A stretch of 64,000 bases of DNA from Floricoccus tropicus (GCF_001832905.1 NZ_MKIR01000002.1:1-64000); one strand, 5' to 3'; shown: positions 6,859-16,227, counted from the stretch's first letter. Numbers and translations are program-made. The notes: a model not told the origin generated them from the sequence alone.

Positions 6859-8088
6859 GTGGAAGTCAGAAAAAATGATTTGAATTGTAGCTGCCAAGAA
6901 TGTAGTACTTATCCATCTTTTATAATGCCTGAAGAAATTATCTTCAAAGCTCAGGAGAAACAGTTAGTCCTCTTTTGTGGGGCAGGAATAAGCACTGAAT
7001 CACATAAAGTATTCCCGTCAACTCTTTATGATGAAGTACTAGAATATCTTCAAAAAGATTACGCTTATAAAGCTAACAATCCATCTTTTTCAATTTTAAT
7101 GAGTGAATTTTGTAAGACAGTTCCTAGTGGTCGTGAAGAACTCATACGAATTATTGAAGATCGTTTTGAACGTATATCACTTTTTCAGGAACTTTATGAT
7201 TCAGCAACAATTTTTCATCGAGAAGTTGCGAAAATTGATAATCTTGCTACTGTAATTACTAGTAACTGGGATGATTATTTTGAAACGGAATGTCATATGA
7301 AGCCTATTCTTGACGGGTTTGAAAATATAGAAATTGAAAATCAAGATTCTTCAAAAAAAGTCTATAAGATTCATGGCTCAGTAAACATACCAGATAGTAT
7401 TATTGCAAGTCAAGATGATTATAAAAATTGCTACAAGCGACTTTCAACTGAAAACTACGGCAAGGAAATTCAAAAGCTCTTTAAAGAAAATTGCGTTGTT
7501 TTTATCGGATTTTCTTTTGGTGATGAAGATTTAGATAAATTACTTGAAGTTTTTGGTTTAAAAATGGAGCATAATGAAGGAACAGATAGCAAGTATTATA
7601 TCGTTAATATTGACCAGTCAATGCTTAAATATCAATCGAAAAATATTGAATCAATAATAACTGATGGATATTTTTTCATCCACTCTCTAAGGAAGATTAT
7701 GGAGTCAAGGGGATATATAGCAGAGGAGAAGCAGACTTTGGTAGAGGAGATTTCAAATCAATTGCTCTCTCTTAAGAATATTGATTTAAATGATATTACT
7801 TCATGTGCTCATATTGAAGGGATGATTTCAGTTTATGAAAATTATGAAGTAAGGTCTTCTGATCTTGATTATAAGATAAAACATGCCGGTGCTAGATATG
7901 AAGAAATGCAGGAAAATAATAGTTACGATAGATATTATCAACTTGGAATCTTAGATGGGCTTTTAAATCTTAAGACACTTTTGGAAAATAAGAATAAGTC
8001 TTTGATTCCACCTTATATTTATGATGATATGTATTTTGAGTCTATTGAAAATTTAGAAATGAGCAAGAATTCGAAAAACCAGTTATAA
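6859..8088 (+). CDS. SIR2-like (SIR2_2) NAD-binding protein
   Basis: 409 residues, GTG start with AAGGAG nine bases upstream. The SIR2-type NAD fold is shown by LVLFCGAGIS (about residues 36-45), TSNWDDYFE (about 134-142), YKIHGSVN with the probable catalytic His (about 170), and VVFIGFSFGDEDLDKLL (about 214-230). The last 130 residues are helical with no recognised domain. Bacterial SIR2-like proteins of this type often act as NAD-depleting effectors in phage defence (ThsA, DSR, SIR2-HerA). Here no HerA, Argonaute or TIR partner is adjacent; the next gene is a lipoprotein. Defence is therefore a hypothesis. The N terminus contains NCSCQECS, a small cysteine cluster. Confidence 0.8.
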   Translation: MEVRKNDLNCSCQECSTYPSFIMPEEIIFKAQEKQLVLFCGAGISTESHKVFPSTLYDEVLEYLQKDYAYKANNPSFSILMSEFCKTVPSGREELIRIIEDRFERISLFQELYDSATIFHREVAKIDNLATVITSNWDDYFETECHMKPILDGFENIEIENQDSSKKVYKIHGSVNIPDSIIASQDDYKNCYKRLSTENYGKEIQKLFKENCVVFIGFSFGDEDLDKLLEVFGLKMEHNEGTDSKYYIVNIDQSMLKYQSKNIESIITDGYFFIHSLRKIMESRGYIAEEKQTLVEEISNQLLSLKNIDLNDITSCAHIEGMISVYENYEVRSSDLDYKIKHAGARYEEMQENNSYDRYYQLGILDGLLNLKTLLENKNKSLIPPYIYDDMYFESIENLEMSKNSKNQL

Positions 8089-8119
8089 TATTATTAATAA
8101 CTAGTGGAGGAAAATATTA

Positions 8120-8737
8120 ATGAAGAAAAATTGGAAAAAAATTGCTGTGAGTGGCCTGATTATATTGGCTATGGTAGGCCTTACTGGCTGTTCAACAGTA
8201 CGAAACTTCTTTAAGGATGCGACTGAGAGTTTTGTAGGATTAACTATGTCTATTAGGACTTACGATGAACAGGCACAAATAATTGACCAAATTGAAGGTA
8301 AATCTGTTTCTGTATCACGCGATACTCGTTTTGATAGCCAAAGTAATGACGGTACTTCAAATAAAGATTCTAAAGTTCTTAAGGTTTCAGTTGGTGGTAA
8401 GGAAATGATCCACGTTGGAAGTAGTTTGATTGCCCAAGAAAAAGGAATGGTCAACTATTTTGATGACTATTCAAAAACAGTAAATCTTGAAAATTACGAC
8501 CGATCTACACCAATCGTAAATAATGTCATCAACTCTGTTAAAAATGAATGGAGCCCATCAAGTAAGGTTCTTCTAATCCGTAGTCAGCAAGGGTACCCTC
8601 TTGCAACATATATCGGAAATAGAGTAAATGTAGAAGCAAGTGATGTACCAAGCTCAACATCTTTTTTAATCGATGGCAAACGTTTATTTGTTTATCGTTG
8701 TGACTACACTGTGTATGACATGAGTTTATTTAAATAA
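8120..8737 (+). CDS. Lipoprotein, probably DUF5052 family
   Basis: 205 residues. Signal peptide with lipobox LTGC (Cys24), then a globular extracellular domain. It resembles the DUF5052 lipoproteins of streptococci and lactococci (phrases such as LTMSIRTYDEQAQIIDQIEGKSV), whose function is unknown. RBS GGAGG is well placed. It follows the SIR2-like gene by 31 bp and could be read through from it, and it has its own terminator. Confidence 0.75.
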   Translation: MKKNWKKIAVSGLIILAMVGLTGCSTVRNFFKDATESFVGLTMSIRTYDEQAQIIDQIEGKSVSVSRDTRFDSQSNDGTSNKDSKVLKVSVGGKEMIHVGSSLIAQEKGMVNYFDDYSKTVNLENYDRSTPIVNNVINSVKNEWSPSSKVLLIRSQQGYPLATYIGNRVNVEASDVPSSTSFLIDGKRLFVYRCDYTVYDMSLFK

Positions 8738-8742
8738 GTATA

Positions 8743-8770
8743 AGCCACTGGTTTCAGTGGTTTTAATTTT
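8743..8770 (+). terminator. Terminator after the DUF5052-type gene
   Basis: CCACTG (8745-8750), loop GTTT, CAGTGG (8755-8760), then TTTTAATTTT. Confidence 0.8.
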
Positions 8771-8781
8771 AGGAGTATTTT

Positions 8782-8988
8782 ATGAAAAGCTATTTTAATT
8801 TTTTAGTTCCTAGGGTAAAAAGTGATTTTACTTCTTACAACAAAATTCTTATTTTTCTTTTACTACTTTCCGTACTAGCAGGAATTTTGAGGAATAATTT
8901 ACCTTTATTTTTACTTATTACATTTGTATTTTGTCCCGTTATCTATTTAATTTACACTTATTTTCTTTATAAAAAGCAAAAGAAGTGA
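8782..8988 (+). CDS. Small two-pass membrane protein
   Basis: 68 residues with an AGGAG RBS immediately after the preceding terminator. There are two hydrophobic segments (about residues 22-36 and 40-62) and a lysine-rich tail YKKQKK, suggesting an N-in/C-in protein. No family is recognised and there are no obvious functional partners. Confidence 0.55.
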   Translation: MKSYFNFLVPRVKSDFTSYNKILIFLLLLSVLAGILRNNLPLFLLITFVFCPVIYLIYTYFLYKKQKK

Positions 8989-9063
8989 ATTCATATAGGG
9001 AAATAAAGAGCTTAATGCTATAATAGTAGATGAATTATTAATTTATGGGAGATGAAAATTATT

Positions 9064-10629
9064 ATGCGTTTAACAATTCTTGAAACAAGTGACATGCACG
9101 GCTATATTATGCCGACAAACTATACTGAGCGTGATATGAACGAGGATTTTGGTACCGCTAAACTTGCGACTAAACTCATTGCTGAAAGAGAAGACGCTGC
9201 TAAATATGGGCCGATTCTACAGATTGAAAATGGTGACTTTATTCAAGGCTCTCCTTTAGCATATTATGCTGCAAAGCAGGTTGATGGAAAAGGAGTTCGT
9301 AATCTAACTGATGTTGTAAATTCTATGAATTACGACTTAGGGATTCTTGGAAATCACGAGTTTAATTATGGTAGTAAATATCTAGATTCAGCAATTGCTG
9401 CTTACAATCATCCAATTCTTGCGGCTAATATTTTGGATGAAGATGGAAATCTTTATTATGGAAAAGCCTATGAGATTTTTGAAAAAGATGGTTTGAAAGT
9501 TGGAGTTTTAGGACTTACAACTCAATATATCCCACACTGGGAAAACCCTGAACACATTAAAGGGATGGTCTTTGCATCATGTCTTGAAACTGCCAAAAAA
9601 TACGTTCCAATTATTCGTCAAGAAGCTGATGTGGTAGTAGTCTCTTATCATGGTGGATTCGAGCGTGATTTGGTGACAGGTGAACCGACAGAACTTTTGA
9701 CTGGAGAAAATGAAGGCTATCAAATTCTTGAAGAAGTAGAAGGAATTGACGCGTTCGTAACAGGGCACCAACATCGTGAAATTGCCACAAAAATTAACGG
9801 CGTGCCAGTTATTCAACCAGGATATCGTGCAGCTAATATTGGGAAAATACAATTGGAGTTAGCTCAAGTTGATGGTAAATACCAAGTAACTTCATCAAAT
9901 GCTGAGTTGGTTTCAGTCGGAGATGCTGCTCCTGATGAAGAAATTCAAAGTCAGCTTAATGATTTAAATATTGAACTTGAAGCATGGTTGGATAATCCAA
10001 TGGGTAAGGTTGAAGGTGATATGACAATTACTAATCCAATGGCCGCAAGACTAAAAGAACATTCTTATATTGAATTTGTAAATAAGGTTCAAATGGATGC
10101 GACAGGTGCTAAGATTTCAGGAACTTCATTATTTAATAATGATGGTAAGGGATTTGGAAGCACAATCACAATGCGTGACATCATTACAAATTATATTTAC
10201 CCTAATACCCTTGCGGTATTAAAAGTTAGTGGTAGGGACTTGCGTGATGCGTTAGAAAGAACTGCAAACTATTTGGCTCTTGATGAATGTGGTGAAATTA
10301 TCTTTAATCCTGAATTCGTCGACCCTAAACCTCAATACTACAATTATGATATGTATCAAGGTATTGATTATACACTAGATTTATCTAAACCAGTCGGCGA
10401 ACGTGTTACTCGTTTGAAATTTGAAGGCAAAGATATTGAAGATACTGATGAATTAGAGATTGCGGTAAATCAATACCGTGCTGTGGGTGGAGGAAACTAT
10501 GAAATGTTTTCTGCTGACAAGATTGTTAAAGAAGTGCAAATCGACATGATGGAACTTATCGCTGACTATTTACAAAAGAATCCATTGATTGAAGCGAGTG
10601 TTGATGATAATTTTGAAATTTTAAAATAA
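9064..10629 (+). CDS. Cytoplasmic metallophosphatase/5'-nucleotidase family (YunD/UshA-like)
   Basis: 521 residues from ATG 9064; an ATG at 9052 directly abuts the GGGAG and is less likely. The N-terminal calcineurin-like phosphoesterase has TSDMHGY, ENGDFIQGSP, LGNHEFNYG and GHQHRE, i.e. the dinuclear metal ligands. The C-terminal 5'-nucleotidase substrate domain contains NVLAVLK-like NTLAVLKVSGRDLRDALE and VGGGNYEMF. There is no signal peptide, unlike periplasmic UshA, so it should act in the cytoplasm on nucleotides or 2',3'-cyclic nucleotides. It is monocistronic; TATAAT at 9019-9024 is a candidate -10. Confidence 0.85.
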   Translation: MRLTILETSDMHGYIMPTNYTERDMNEDFGTAKLATKLIAEREDAAKYGPILQIENGDFIQGSPLAYYAAKQVDGKGVRNLTDVVNSMNYDLGILGNHEFNYGSKYLDSAIAAYNHPILAANILDEDGNLYYGKAYEIFEKDGLKVGVLGLTTQYIPHWENPEHIKGMVFASCLETAKKYVPIIRQEADVVVVSYHGGFERDLVTGEPTELLTGENEGYQILEEVEGIDAFVTGHQHREIATKINGVPVIQPGYRAANIGKIQLELAQVDGKYQVTSSNAELVSVGDAAPDEEIQSQLNDLNIELEAWLDNPMGKVEGDMTITNPMAARLKEHSYIEFVNKVQMDATGAKISGTSLFNNDGKGFGSTITMRDIITNYIYPNTLAVLKVSGRDLRDALERTANYLALDECGEIIFNPEFVDPKPQYYNYDMYQGIDYTLDLSKPVGERVTRLKFEGKDIEDTDELEIAVNQYRAVGGGNYEMFSADKIVKEVQIDMMELIADYLQKNPLIEASVDDNFEILK

Positions 10630-10749
10630 GTTTAGATTAATATAAACAGTATAAGAAATTGGAATTTTCTTTTGATTTTTGTCGATTTTTGCAGTAGTTT
10701 TAGTCTTTGTGATTACTTTTTTGTCAGATGGCTATTTTCCATATTCTTT

Positions 10750-10965
10750 ATGAGCCATAGAAATACAATAAATATTATACCAATCATAATATTTATTGTA
10801 TTTCTTGTATTGTTTATTAAAAATTCATCGAAACGAAAAAATCATATCATACCATCATCAATTGCATATTATTTACAAATTATTTGGACAATAATTCATT
10901 TATTAATTTATAGCATTATCTTAGGTACTATGGGCTATGTAAATATACTGTGGTCTATCATGTGA
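10750..10965 (+). CDS. Possible small membrane protein
   Basis: 71 codons from ATG 10750, encoding two hydrophobic stretches (IIPIIIFIVFLVLFI and IIWTIIHLLIYSIIL). No good RBS is visible; the frame is open further upstream with only a TTG start. It may be a real small membrane protein or the decayed end of a larger one. Confidence 0.3.
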   Translation: MSHRNTINIIPIIIFIVFLVLFIKNSSKRKNHIIPSSIAYYLQIIWTIIHLLIYSIILGTMGYVNILWSIM

Positions 10966-11038
10966 GTTATTTCTTCTTATAATATAATAAGAAAATGTTC
11001 AAAAATTATAAATGAAGAAAAAATATAAAGAAAATTTA

Positions 11039-11066
11039 ACATACGTGAATTGCGTATGTTTTTTTA
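11039..11066 (+). terminator. Terminator upstream of lactate oxidase
   Basis: ACATACG (11039-11045), loop TGAATTG, CGTATGT (11053-11059), followed by a T-run. It isolates the lactate oxidase transcript from upstream transcription. Confidence 0.75.
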
Positions 11067-11098
11067 TTTAAACTTTTGTGAAAAATACACAACAATAC

Positions 11099-11128
11099 AT
11101 GGTAAACGCTTTCAAAAAGTGCTATACT
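11099..11128 (+). promoter_or_regulatory. lctO promoter with CcpA (cre) site
   Basis: GGTAAACGCTTTCA (11101-11114) matches the lactococcal cre consensus WGWAARCGYTWWMA at 13 of 14 positions. A TATACT -10 lies at 11123-11128. The cre covers the -35 position, so CcpA binding should block transcription on glucose. Confidence 0.75.
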
Positions 11129-11139
11129 TTATTTGAAGT

Positions 11140-11306
11140 CAAGGAGGAGTAGAAGAAAAGAGTTCCTAAGTGATAAGCTTACAAATTAACTAATTTGTGA
11201 TTTTATTACTATCAACTCGACTTTGAAGTTTCGCAAAGATAAATTTATGAAGTTTCAAAGACATTTTGTTGATAACTATTAGTAAAAGGAAATTGGAGAT
11301 TTAAAA
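11140..11306 (+). promoter_or_regulatory. Long structured 5' leader of the lactate oxidase gene
   Basis: The untranslated leader contains a perfect 8-bp-arm hairpin (ACAAATTA/TAATTTGT, 11181-11198). A nested three-segment stem follows: TTACTA 11206-11211 with TAGTAA 11280-11285, ATCAAC 11211-11216 with GTTGAT 11268-11273, and CTTTGAA 11221-11227 with TTCAAAG 11254-11260. The outer stem ends next to the gene's RBS (GGAAATTGGAG). An unused AGGAGGAG lies near 11142. I do not recognise the structure as a known riboswitch. This covers the gene-free stretch 10966-11306 together with the terminator and promoter. Confidence 0.5.
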
Positions 11307-12407
11307 ATGACAACAGATTTTAGAACAAGTACTGCCGAAGGGAAAGTTAACTTTGTAAATGTTTATGATTTAGAAAAAGCAGCATCACTCGTAATACCTA
11401 CTGGAGCTTTTGGTTATATTTCTAGTGGAGCTGGTGATATGTGGACTTTGGAACAAAATACTAAGTCTTTCAATCATAAAGTAATTGCACCAGGTGTACT
11501 TAGAAATATCGAAAATCCAGATCAATCAACTACTATTCTCGGACAAAAAATTAGCACACCAATTATTATGGCACCAGTTGCTGCTCATGCACTTGCTAAT
11601 GTCCAAGGTGAGGCAGCTACATGTAAAGGTGTTGCTGAATCTGATACTATATACACTGTTTCATCATACGCAGGGCAAACTTACGAAGAAATGCGTGCCG
11701 CAAGCGGAGATGCTCCACAATGGTTCCAATTCTATATGAGTAAAAATGATGATGATAATATTAAAATTTTAGATCTTGCTGTAAAAAACGGTGCTAAAGC
11801 AATTGTTCTTACTGCTGATGCTACTGTTGGTGGTAACCGTGAAATTGACTTGAGAAATGGCTTTACATTCCCAATTGCAATGCCAATTGTTGCTTCATAT
11901 CAATCAGGTGTTGGACAAACAATGGATGCCGTTTATAAATCTTCAAGACAAAACTTAAGCTACAAGGATATTGAATTTATTCAAAAACATACTAATTTAC
12001 CTGTATTTGTTAAAGGTGTTCAAACTGCAGAAGATGCTGAAGCAGTTATTGAAGCTGGAGCAGATGGTGTATGGGTAAGTAATCATGGTGGACGTCAACT
12101 AGATGGCGGACGCGCTTCATTTGATTCTTTACAAGAAGTTGCTGAAGCAGTTAACAAACGTGTACCAATTGTATTTGATAGTGGAATTAGACGTGCTCAA
12201 CACGTATTTAAAGCACTTGCATCAGGTGCAGACGTTGTTGCGATTGGTCGTCCAGTAATCTACGGTTTAGCACTTGGTGGTTCAGAAGGGGTAAAAGAAG
12301 TATTTGACTACTTTAAGAATGAACTTAAAATGGTTATGCAATTAGCAGGAACTCATAATATTGAAGAAATTAAAAATACAAAACTAAGAAAAAACGAGTA
12401 TATGTAA
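11307..12407 (+). CDS. lctO: L-lactate oxidase (FMN-dependent alpha-hydroxy-acid oxidase)
   Basis: 366 residues, the usual length for streptococcal/Aerococcus-type lactate oxidase. FMN-barrel signatures include IIMAPVAAHALA, QFYMSKNDD, VFVKGVQTAEDAE, the active-site VSNHGGRQLDG (His about 259) and the phosphate-binding IPIVFDSGIRR and VVAIGRP. It oxidises L-lactate with O2 to pyruvate and hydrogen peroxide in the cytoplasm. It is under a cre site, and the window also encodes catalase, which would remove the peroxide. Monocistronic. Confidence 0.92.
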   Translation: MTTDFRTSTAEGKVNFVNVYDLEKAASLVIPTGAFGYISSGAGDMWTLEQNTKSFNHKVIAPGVLRNIENPDQSTTILGQKISTPIIMAPVAAHALANVQGEAATCKGVAESDTIYTVSSYAGQTYEEMRAASGDAPQWFQFYMSKNDDDNIKILDLAVKNGAKAIVLTADATVGGNREIDLRNGFTFPIAMPIVASYQSGVGQTMDAVYKSSRQNLSYKDIEFIQKHTNLPVFVKGVQTAEDAEAVIEAGADGVWVSNHGGRQLDGGRASFDSLQEVAEAVNKRVPIVFDSGIRRAQHVFKALASGADVVAIGRPVIYGLALGGSEGVKEVFDYFKNELKMVMQLAGTHNIEEIKNTKLRKNEYM

Positions 12408-12446
12408 GAAGTACCTTTCTATTTCCAAATATTCGAAATAACGAAA

Positions 12447-12480
12447 AACTGAGAAGCCAAATTGCCTCTCGGTTTTTTTG
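12447..12480 (+). terminator. Terminator after lctO
   Basis: AACTGAGA (12447-12454) pairs with TCTCGGTT (12467-12474, one G-U), followed by TTTTTT. Confidence 0.8.
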
Positions 12481-12571
12481 TATATTTTTTTCAGATTATA
12501 TCCTAAAATTCTAAATTTTACGTCTATTTTTTATTAATATATGGGCATAAATTATTTTAATGTCAGAGAGA

Positions 12572-12600
12572 TTGGAATAGACCAATTAATTTGTTATACT
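12572..12600 (+). promoter_or_regulatory. Promoter of the oppA-like gene
   Basis: TTGGAA (12572-12577), 17-bp spacer, TATACT (12595-12600). Confidence 0.7.
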
Positions 12601-12675
12601 GTACCTCGTCTAGTAAAACATTTGTAATAAAATGAAATTAAAAATCTAGAGAATATTTATTTAGGGGGAAAAATT

Positions 12676-14541
12676 TTGAGTACATTAACAAAACGTATTC
12701 TAGGAACAGCAGCTGTAGTTTCTTTGGGACTAAGCTTAGCAGCATGTTCCGGTTCGAGCAGTAGCACAGAAAAAAAAGATATGAAGGCAGGAGACTTCGA
12801 ACTTTCTTATCAAAATCCGGATAAAGCAATAAAAGGTGGAACATTAAACTACGGTTTTATAACTGAGACTCCATTTATTGGACAGTGGATTCGATCTCTA
12901 TCAACGGCAGCAATTGATTATGAGATGCAAGCACCTGCACGTTCTGCACTCTTTGCAACAGATAATTCATTTTCCATTGTAAATGGTAAAGACAAAGGTG
13001 GAATGGCTGATATTGAATTTGACAATGGCAAAAAAACAGCATTAATTACTCTTCATGATGGAGTTAAATGGTCAGATGGAAAAGATGTTACTGCGCGTGA
13101 TTTATACTTCCCGTATGAAATTATTGCTAATGATAAGGCAGGCTCTTCTCGTTGGACTGAATCTTTAGCCAATATTGTTGGTCTTGAAGATTATCACAAT
13201 AATAAAACCGATAAAATATCTGGATTAACTTTCCCTGATGGAGAAGATGGAAAAAAACTTTTGATTCAATTTAAGGAAGTTAAGCCTGGATTTACTCAGT
13301 CTGGGAATGGATATTATCTTGAACAGTATGTTCCATACCATTATTTAAAGGACATTCCCTTTGATAAACTTCAATCAGATGAGAAAACAACTACTAAACC
13401 ACTTGTAGTTGGTCCATTTAAACCTAAAAATATTGTTCCAGGTGAATCAATCAGCTATGAAGTAAATGAATACTATTACGGAGAGAAGCCAAAACTTGAT
13501 TCAGTAATTGTTAAGACTGTTAATCCTTCAAAAGTTGTTGCTTCACTTAAAAATGCAGAGTTTGATATTGTAAGAGGTACTACACCTGACTTATATCCAG
13601 AAGTTGAAAAGCTTAAAGATAAAGGATATGCAATTACAGGTCAAGATGAGCTTGCAGTTTCAGTTATGTATTATAATGTTGGTCATTACGATGCTCAGAA
13701 ATCATTAAATATTTCTGATCGTGAAACTCCTGTTCAGGATGTTAAAGTTCGTAAAGCATTATCTTATGCCTTAGATGAAGATTCAGTTGCCAAGGAAATC
13801 TACCATAATCTTAAATATAGAGCTAATGGCACAATCCCTCCAGTATTTTCTGATTATGTAAATAAAGATAATAAGGGATTCCCATATGAGCCAGAAAAAG
13901 CTGAGAAATTATTGGAAGAAGCAGGATACACTTACAAAAAGGATGCCAAAGGTAAAGATGGTAAGACAAATGAGGTAAACGAAAAAGGTTATCTAGTAGA
14001 TAAAAATGGTAAAACTCTTTCTCTAGTTTTCCTAGCTCGCTCAGGCCAGTCATATTCTGAAGTAGTTGCTATGGACTATATTAACCACTGGAAAGCAGTC
14101 GGTGTGGATGTAAGTCTATTTAAAAATAAACTTACTGATTTTAACACATGGGCTGACCTTGTTAAATCATCAGGAAAAACTGAAGACAATCAAGCATGGG
14201 ATATTTCAACAGGAGGGTGGTCACTATCATCTGAGCCAAGCCAGCAAGATTTATTTTCAGCAAAAGCACCATTTAACTTAGGTCACTTTACATCACCTGA
14301 ATTAACAGCACTTCTTGATGATATTGATTCGGAAAAATCACTTGATAAAGGATACAGAGCGAAAGCATTCCAAAAATATCAAGCATATATTCAAGATACA
14401 GCATTTGTAACTCCACTTGATTTTTCAATTGATTGGACGCCAGTTAATAAACGTGTTGTTGGTTGGACACAAGCCTATGATGCTACTGATCTATGGGCAA
14501 AACTTGGTGTATCAAAGGATAAACCAGAACAAGGTAAATAA
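12676..14541 (+). CDS. Oligopeptide-binding lipoprotein (OppA/AmiA type)
   Basis: 621 residues, TTG start after a GGGGG RBS. Signal peptide with lipobox LAAC (Cys24) followed by a serine-rich linker. The SBP_bac_5 fold is indicated by KGGTLNYGF, LHDGVKWSDGKDVTARDL, VGPFKPKNIVPGESI and a C-terminal WTPVNKRVVGW. It should capture peptides outside the membrane for an Opp-type ABC importer. No permease or ATPase genes are adjacent, so it is an orphan binding protein that would share a transporter encoded elsewhere. Confidence 0.9.
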   Translation: MSTLTKRILGTAAVVSLGLSLAACSGSSSSTEKKDMKAGDFELSYQNPDKAIKGGTLNYGFITETPFIGQWIRSLSTAAIDYEMQAPARSALFATDNSFSIVNGKDKGGMADIEFDNGKKTALITLHDGVKWSDGKDVTARDLYFPYEIIANDKAGSSRWTESLANIVGLEDYHNNKTDKISGLTFPDGEDGKKLLIQFKEVKPGFTQSGNGYYLEQYVPYHYLKDIPFDKLQSDEKTTTKPLVVGPFKPKNIVPGESISYEVNEYYYGEKPKLDSVIVKTVNPSKVVASLKNAEFDIVRGTTPDLYPEVEKLKDKGYAITGQDELAVSVMYYNVGHYDAQKSLNISDRETPVQDVKVRKALSYALDEDSVAKEIYHNLKYRANGTIPPVFSDYVNKDNKGFPYEPEKAEKLLEEAGYTYKKDAKGKDGKTNEVNEKGYLVDKNGKTLSLVFLARSGQSYSEVVAMDYINHWKAVGVDVSLFKNKLTDFNTWADLVKSSGKTEDNQAWDISTGGWSLSSEPSQQDLFSAKAPFNLGHFTSPELTALLDDIDSEKSLDKGYRAKAFQKYQAYIQDTAFVTPLDFSIDWTPVNKRVVGWTQAYDATDLWAKLGVSKDKPEQGK

Positions 14542-14571
14542 ATACTTTATAACAGGAAAAGTATATTATAA

Positions 14572-14606
14572 AAACAGCGGATCTTTATGATTTCGTTGTT
14601 TTTTTG
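14572..14606 (+). terminator. Terminator after the oppA-like gene
   Basis: AACAGCG pairs with CGTTGTT (one G-U) around a 13-base loop, followed by a T-run. Confidence 0.7.
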
Positions 14607-14732
14607 ACAAATAATATATAAAATTTGAAATAAAAAATGAGTTTTTTACTATTAAATTTATAAAACTTATTACCAGTATTTTTATCTTTTTTGTGCTAAT
14701 CTATAAGTATTAAAAGGAAAGCAGGTAAGAAT

Positions 14733-15362
14733 ATGAAAATAGCAGTCGTAGCAGCAAATGGTGCCGCTGGTCAACATATAGTAGAAGAAGCAGTTAATCG
14801 TGGGCATGAAGTTACAGCTTTTGTTAGAAGTGAAAATAAATCTAAGGCACAAAATGTAGTTGTTAAAGATTTATATGAAATAACTAGTGATGATCTTAAA
14901 GGTTTTGATGTCGTTGTTGATGCATTTGGTAATTTCAATATGGATCAGTTAGACCAACATTCAACTTCACTTATTCACCTAGCAGATCAACTTTCTCACG
15001 CGCAAGCAAGACTTTTAGTCGTCGGTGGAGCTGGAAGCCTCTATACTGATAAGTCTGAAGAGTTACAAGTAAAAGATGAAGCAGCATTCCCAGATATATT
15101 TAGACCTCTTGCTCAAGCAATGTCTGACGCACTTGACCTATTACGCAAACGTACAGATGTTAAATGGACATATCTAAGCCCTGCAGAAGATTTTGATGCT
15201 GAAGGACCTCGTACAGGAAGTTATGTACTTGCTGGAGAAGTTAGGGAATTTAACAGTAAGGGTAAAAGCTACATCAGCTATGCTGACTATGCAATTGCCA
15301 TGAATGATCTTGCTGAAAAAGCAAATCATATTCATGAAAGAGTTTCAGTTTATACTGCCTAA
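14733..15362 (+). CDS. NAD(P)-binding Rossmann protein (NmrA/YwnB-like)
   Basis: 209 residues. N-terminal nucleotide-binding motif VVAANGAAGQHIVEEAVNRGHEV, then VVGGAGSLYTD and WTYLSPAEDFDAEG, as in the NAD(P)H-binding atypical SDR family (PF13460). Members bind NAD(P) and often act as flavin- or quinone-type reductases; the substrate is unknown. Good start (AAGCAGG RBS). The next gene begins four bases after its stop and has no clear RBS of its own, suggesting translational coupling. Confidence 0.8.
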   Translation: MKIAVVAANGAAGQHIVEEAVNRGHEVTAFVRSENKSKAQNVVVKDLYEITSDDLKGFDVVVDAFGNFNMDQLDQHSTSLIHLADQLSHAQARLLVVGGAGSLYTDKSEELQVKDEAAFPDIFRPLAQAMSDALDLLRKRTDVKWTYLSPAEDFDAEGPRTGSYVLAGEVREFNSKGKSYISYADYAIAMNDLAEKANHIHERVSVYTA

Positions 15363-15366
15363 TTCA

Positions 15367-16173
15367 ATGAATTATACAATATATAATGCTGAAAATGATG
15401 ATTATCCTATAGTTTTCAGTCTTCCTCATAGTGGAGTTGATATTTCAGAAAACATGCGAAAAAACCTTCGTGAAGATGCAATTCTATCCAATACTGATTG
15501 GTTTTTACGAGAACTTTATAGCTTTCTTCATGATGAAATGGACCAAACCCTGATTGAAAATAATCTGAATAGATACTTAGTCGATCCAAATCGCTCTCCT
15601 CAGGCTATTGGAGATGAAAATTCATATGTAGATAATGTAATCTATAAGGAAAATACTTTTGGTAATCCATTATATAGAGATAAATTATCAAAAGATGAGA
15701 TTAATAGCAGAATCAATGATTATTATTATCCATATCACCAAGCACTAGAAAAACTACTAAAAGATAAAATTGATAAATTTGGTAAGGTTTTTCTAATTGA
15801 TTTACATAGTTTTGCCTTATATCCAAAGTATGAAGAATTAGATACCTGTGATTTTGTTCTAGGTAATGATTCAGATAAAACTAGCAGTAAAGATTTTCGT
15901 CTAATGATAACAAGTATACTTGAAGATTCAAGTTTTTCAGTTTCAGATAATTTTCCATTTTCTGGTGGTTATATTACAAAACACTATGGCTTAGATCATA
16001 ATGTTGAAAGTTTACAGATAGAAATTCGTTATTCAACTTATATAGGTAATAGAGAATTTGGTGATGAGGAACTTGATTCTTCAATAATTGATAAAGATAC
16101 TTTTGAAGAAACAAGGGATAAACTGAAAATTATTTTTGCAAAAATAATTAATTTTATAAATAATTTAAAATAA
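15367..16173 (+). CDS. N-formylglutamate amidohydrolase-like (HutG/FGase family)
   Basis: 268 residues from ATG 15367; the frame is open upstream inside the previous gene. Family features are VFSLPHSGVDIS, RYLVDPNRSP, a metal-site LIDLHSF and SLQIEIRYSTYIG. The family hydrolyses N-formylglutamate or similar N-acyl amino acids with a divalent metal. No other histidine-utilisation genes are nearby, so the real substrate may differ. Coupled to the upstream NAD(P)-binding gene and closed by a terminator. Confidence 0.78.
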   Translation: MNYTIYNAENDDYPIVFSLPHSGVDISENMRKNLREDAILSNTDWFLRELYSFLHDEMDQTLIENNLNRYLVDPNRSPQAIGDENSYVDNVIYKENTFGNPLYRDKLSKDEINSRINDYYYPYHQALEKLLKDKIDKFGKVFLIDLHSFALYPKYEELDTCDFVLGNDSDKTSSKDFRLMITSILEDSSFSVSDNFPFSGGYITKHYGLDHNVESLQIEIRYSTYIGNREFGDEELDSSIIDKDTFEETRDKLKIIFAKIINFINNLK

Positions 16174-16206
16174 TAAAAAGGAGTGAATAAGCTCCTTTTT
16201 TATTAT
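16174..16206 (+). terminator. Terminator
   Basis: AAAAAGGAG (16175-16183), loop TGAATAAG, CTCCTTTTT (16192-16200) and a T-tract. Confidence 0.85.
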
Positions 16207-16227
16207 TTTCAGAAAATACATATTTTG

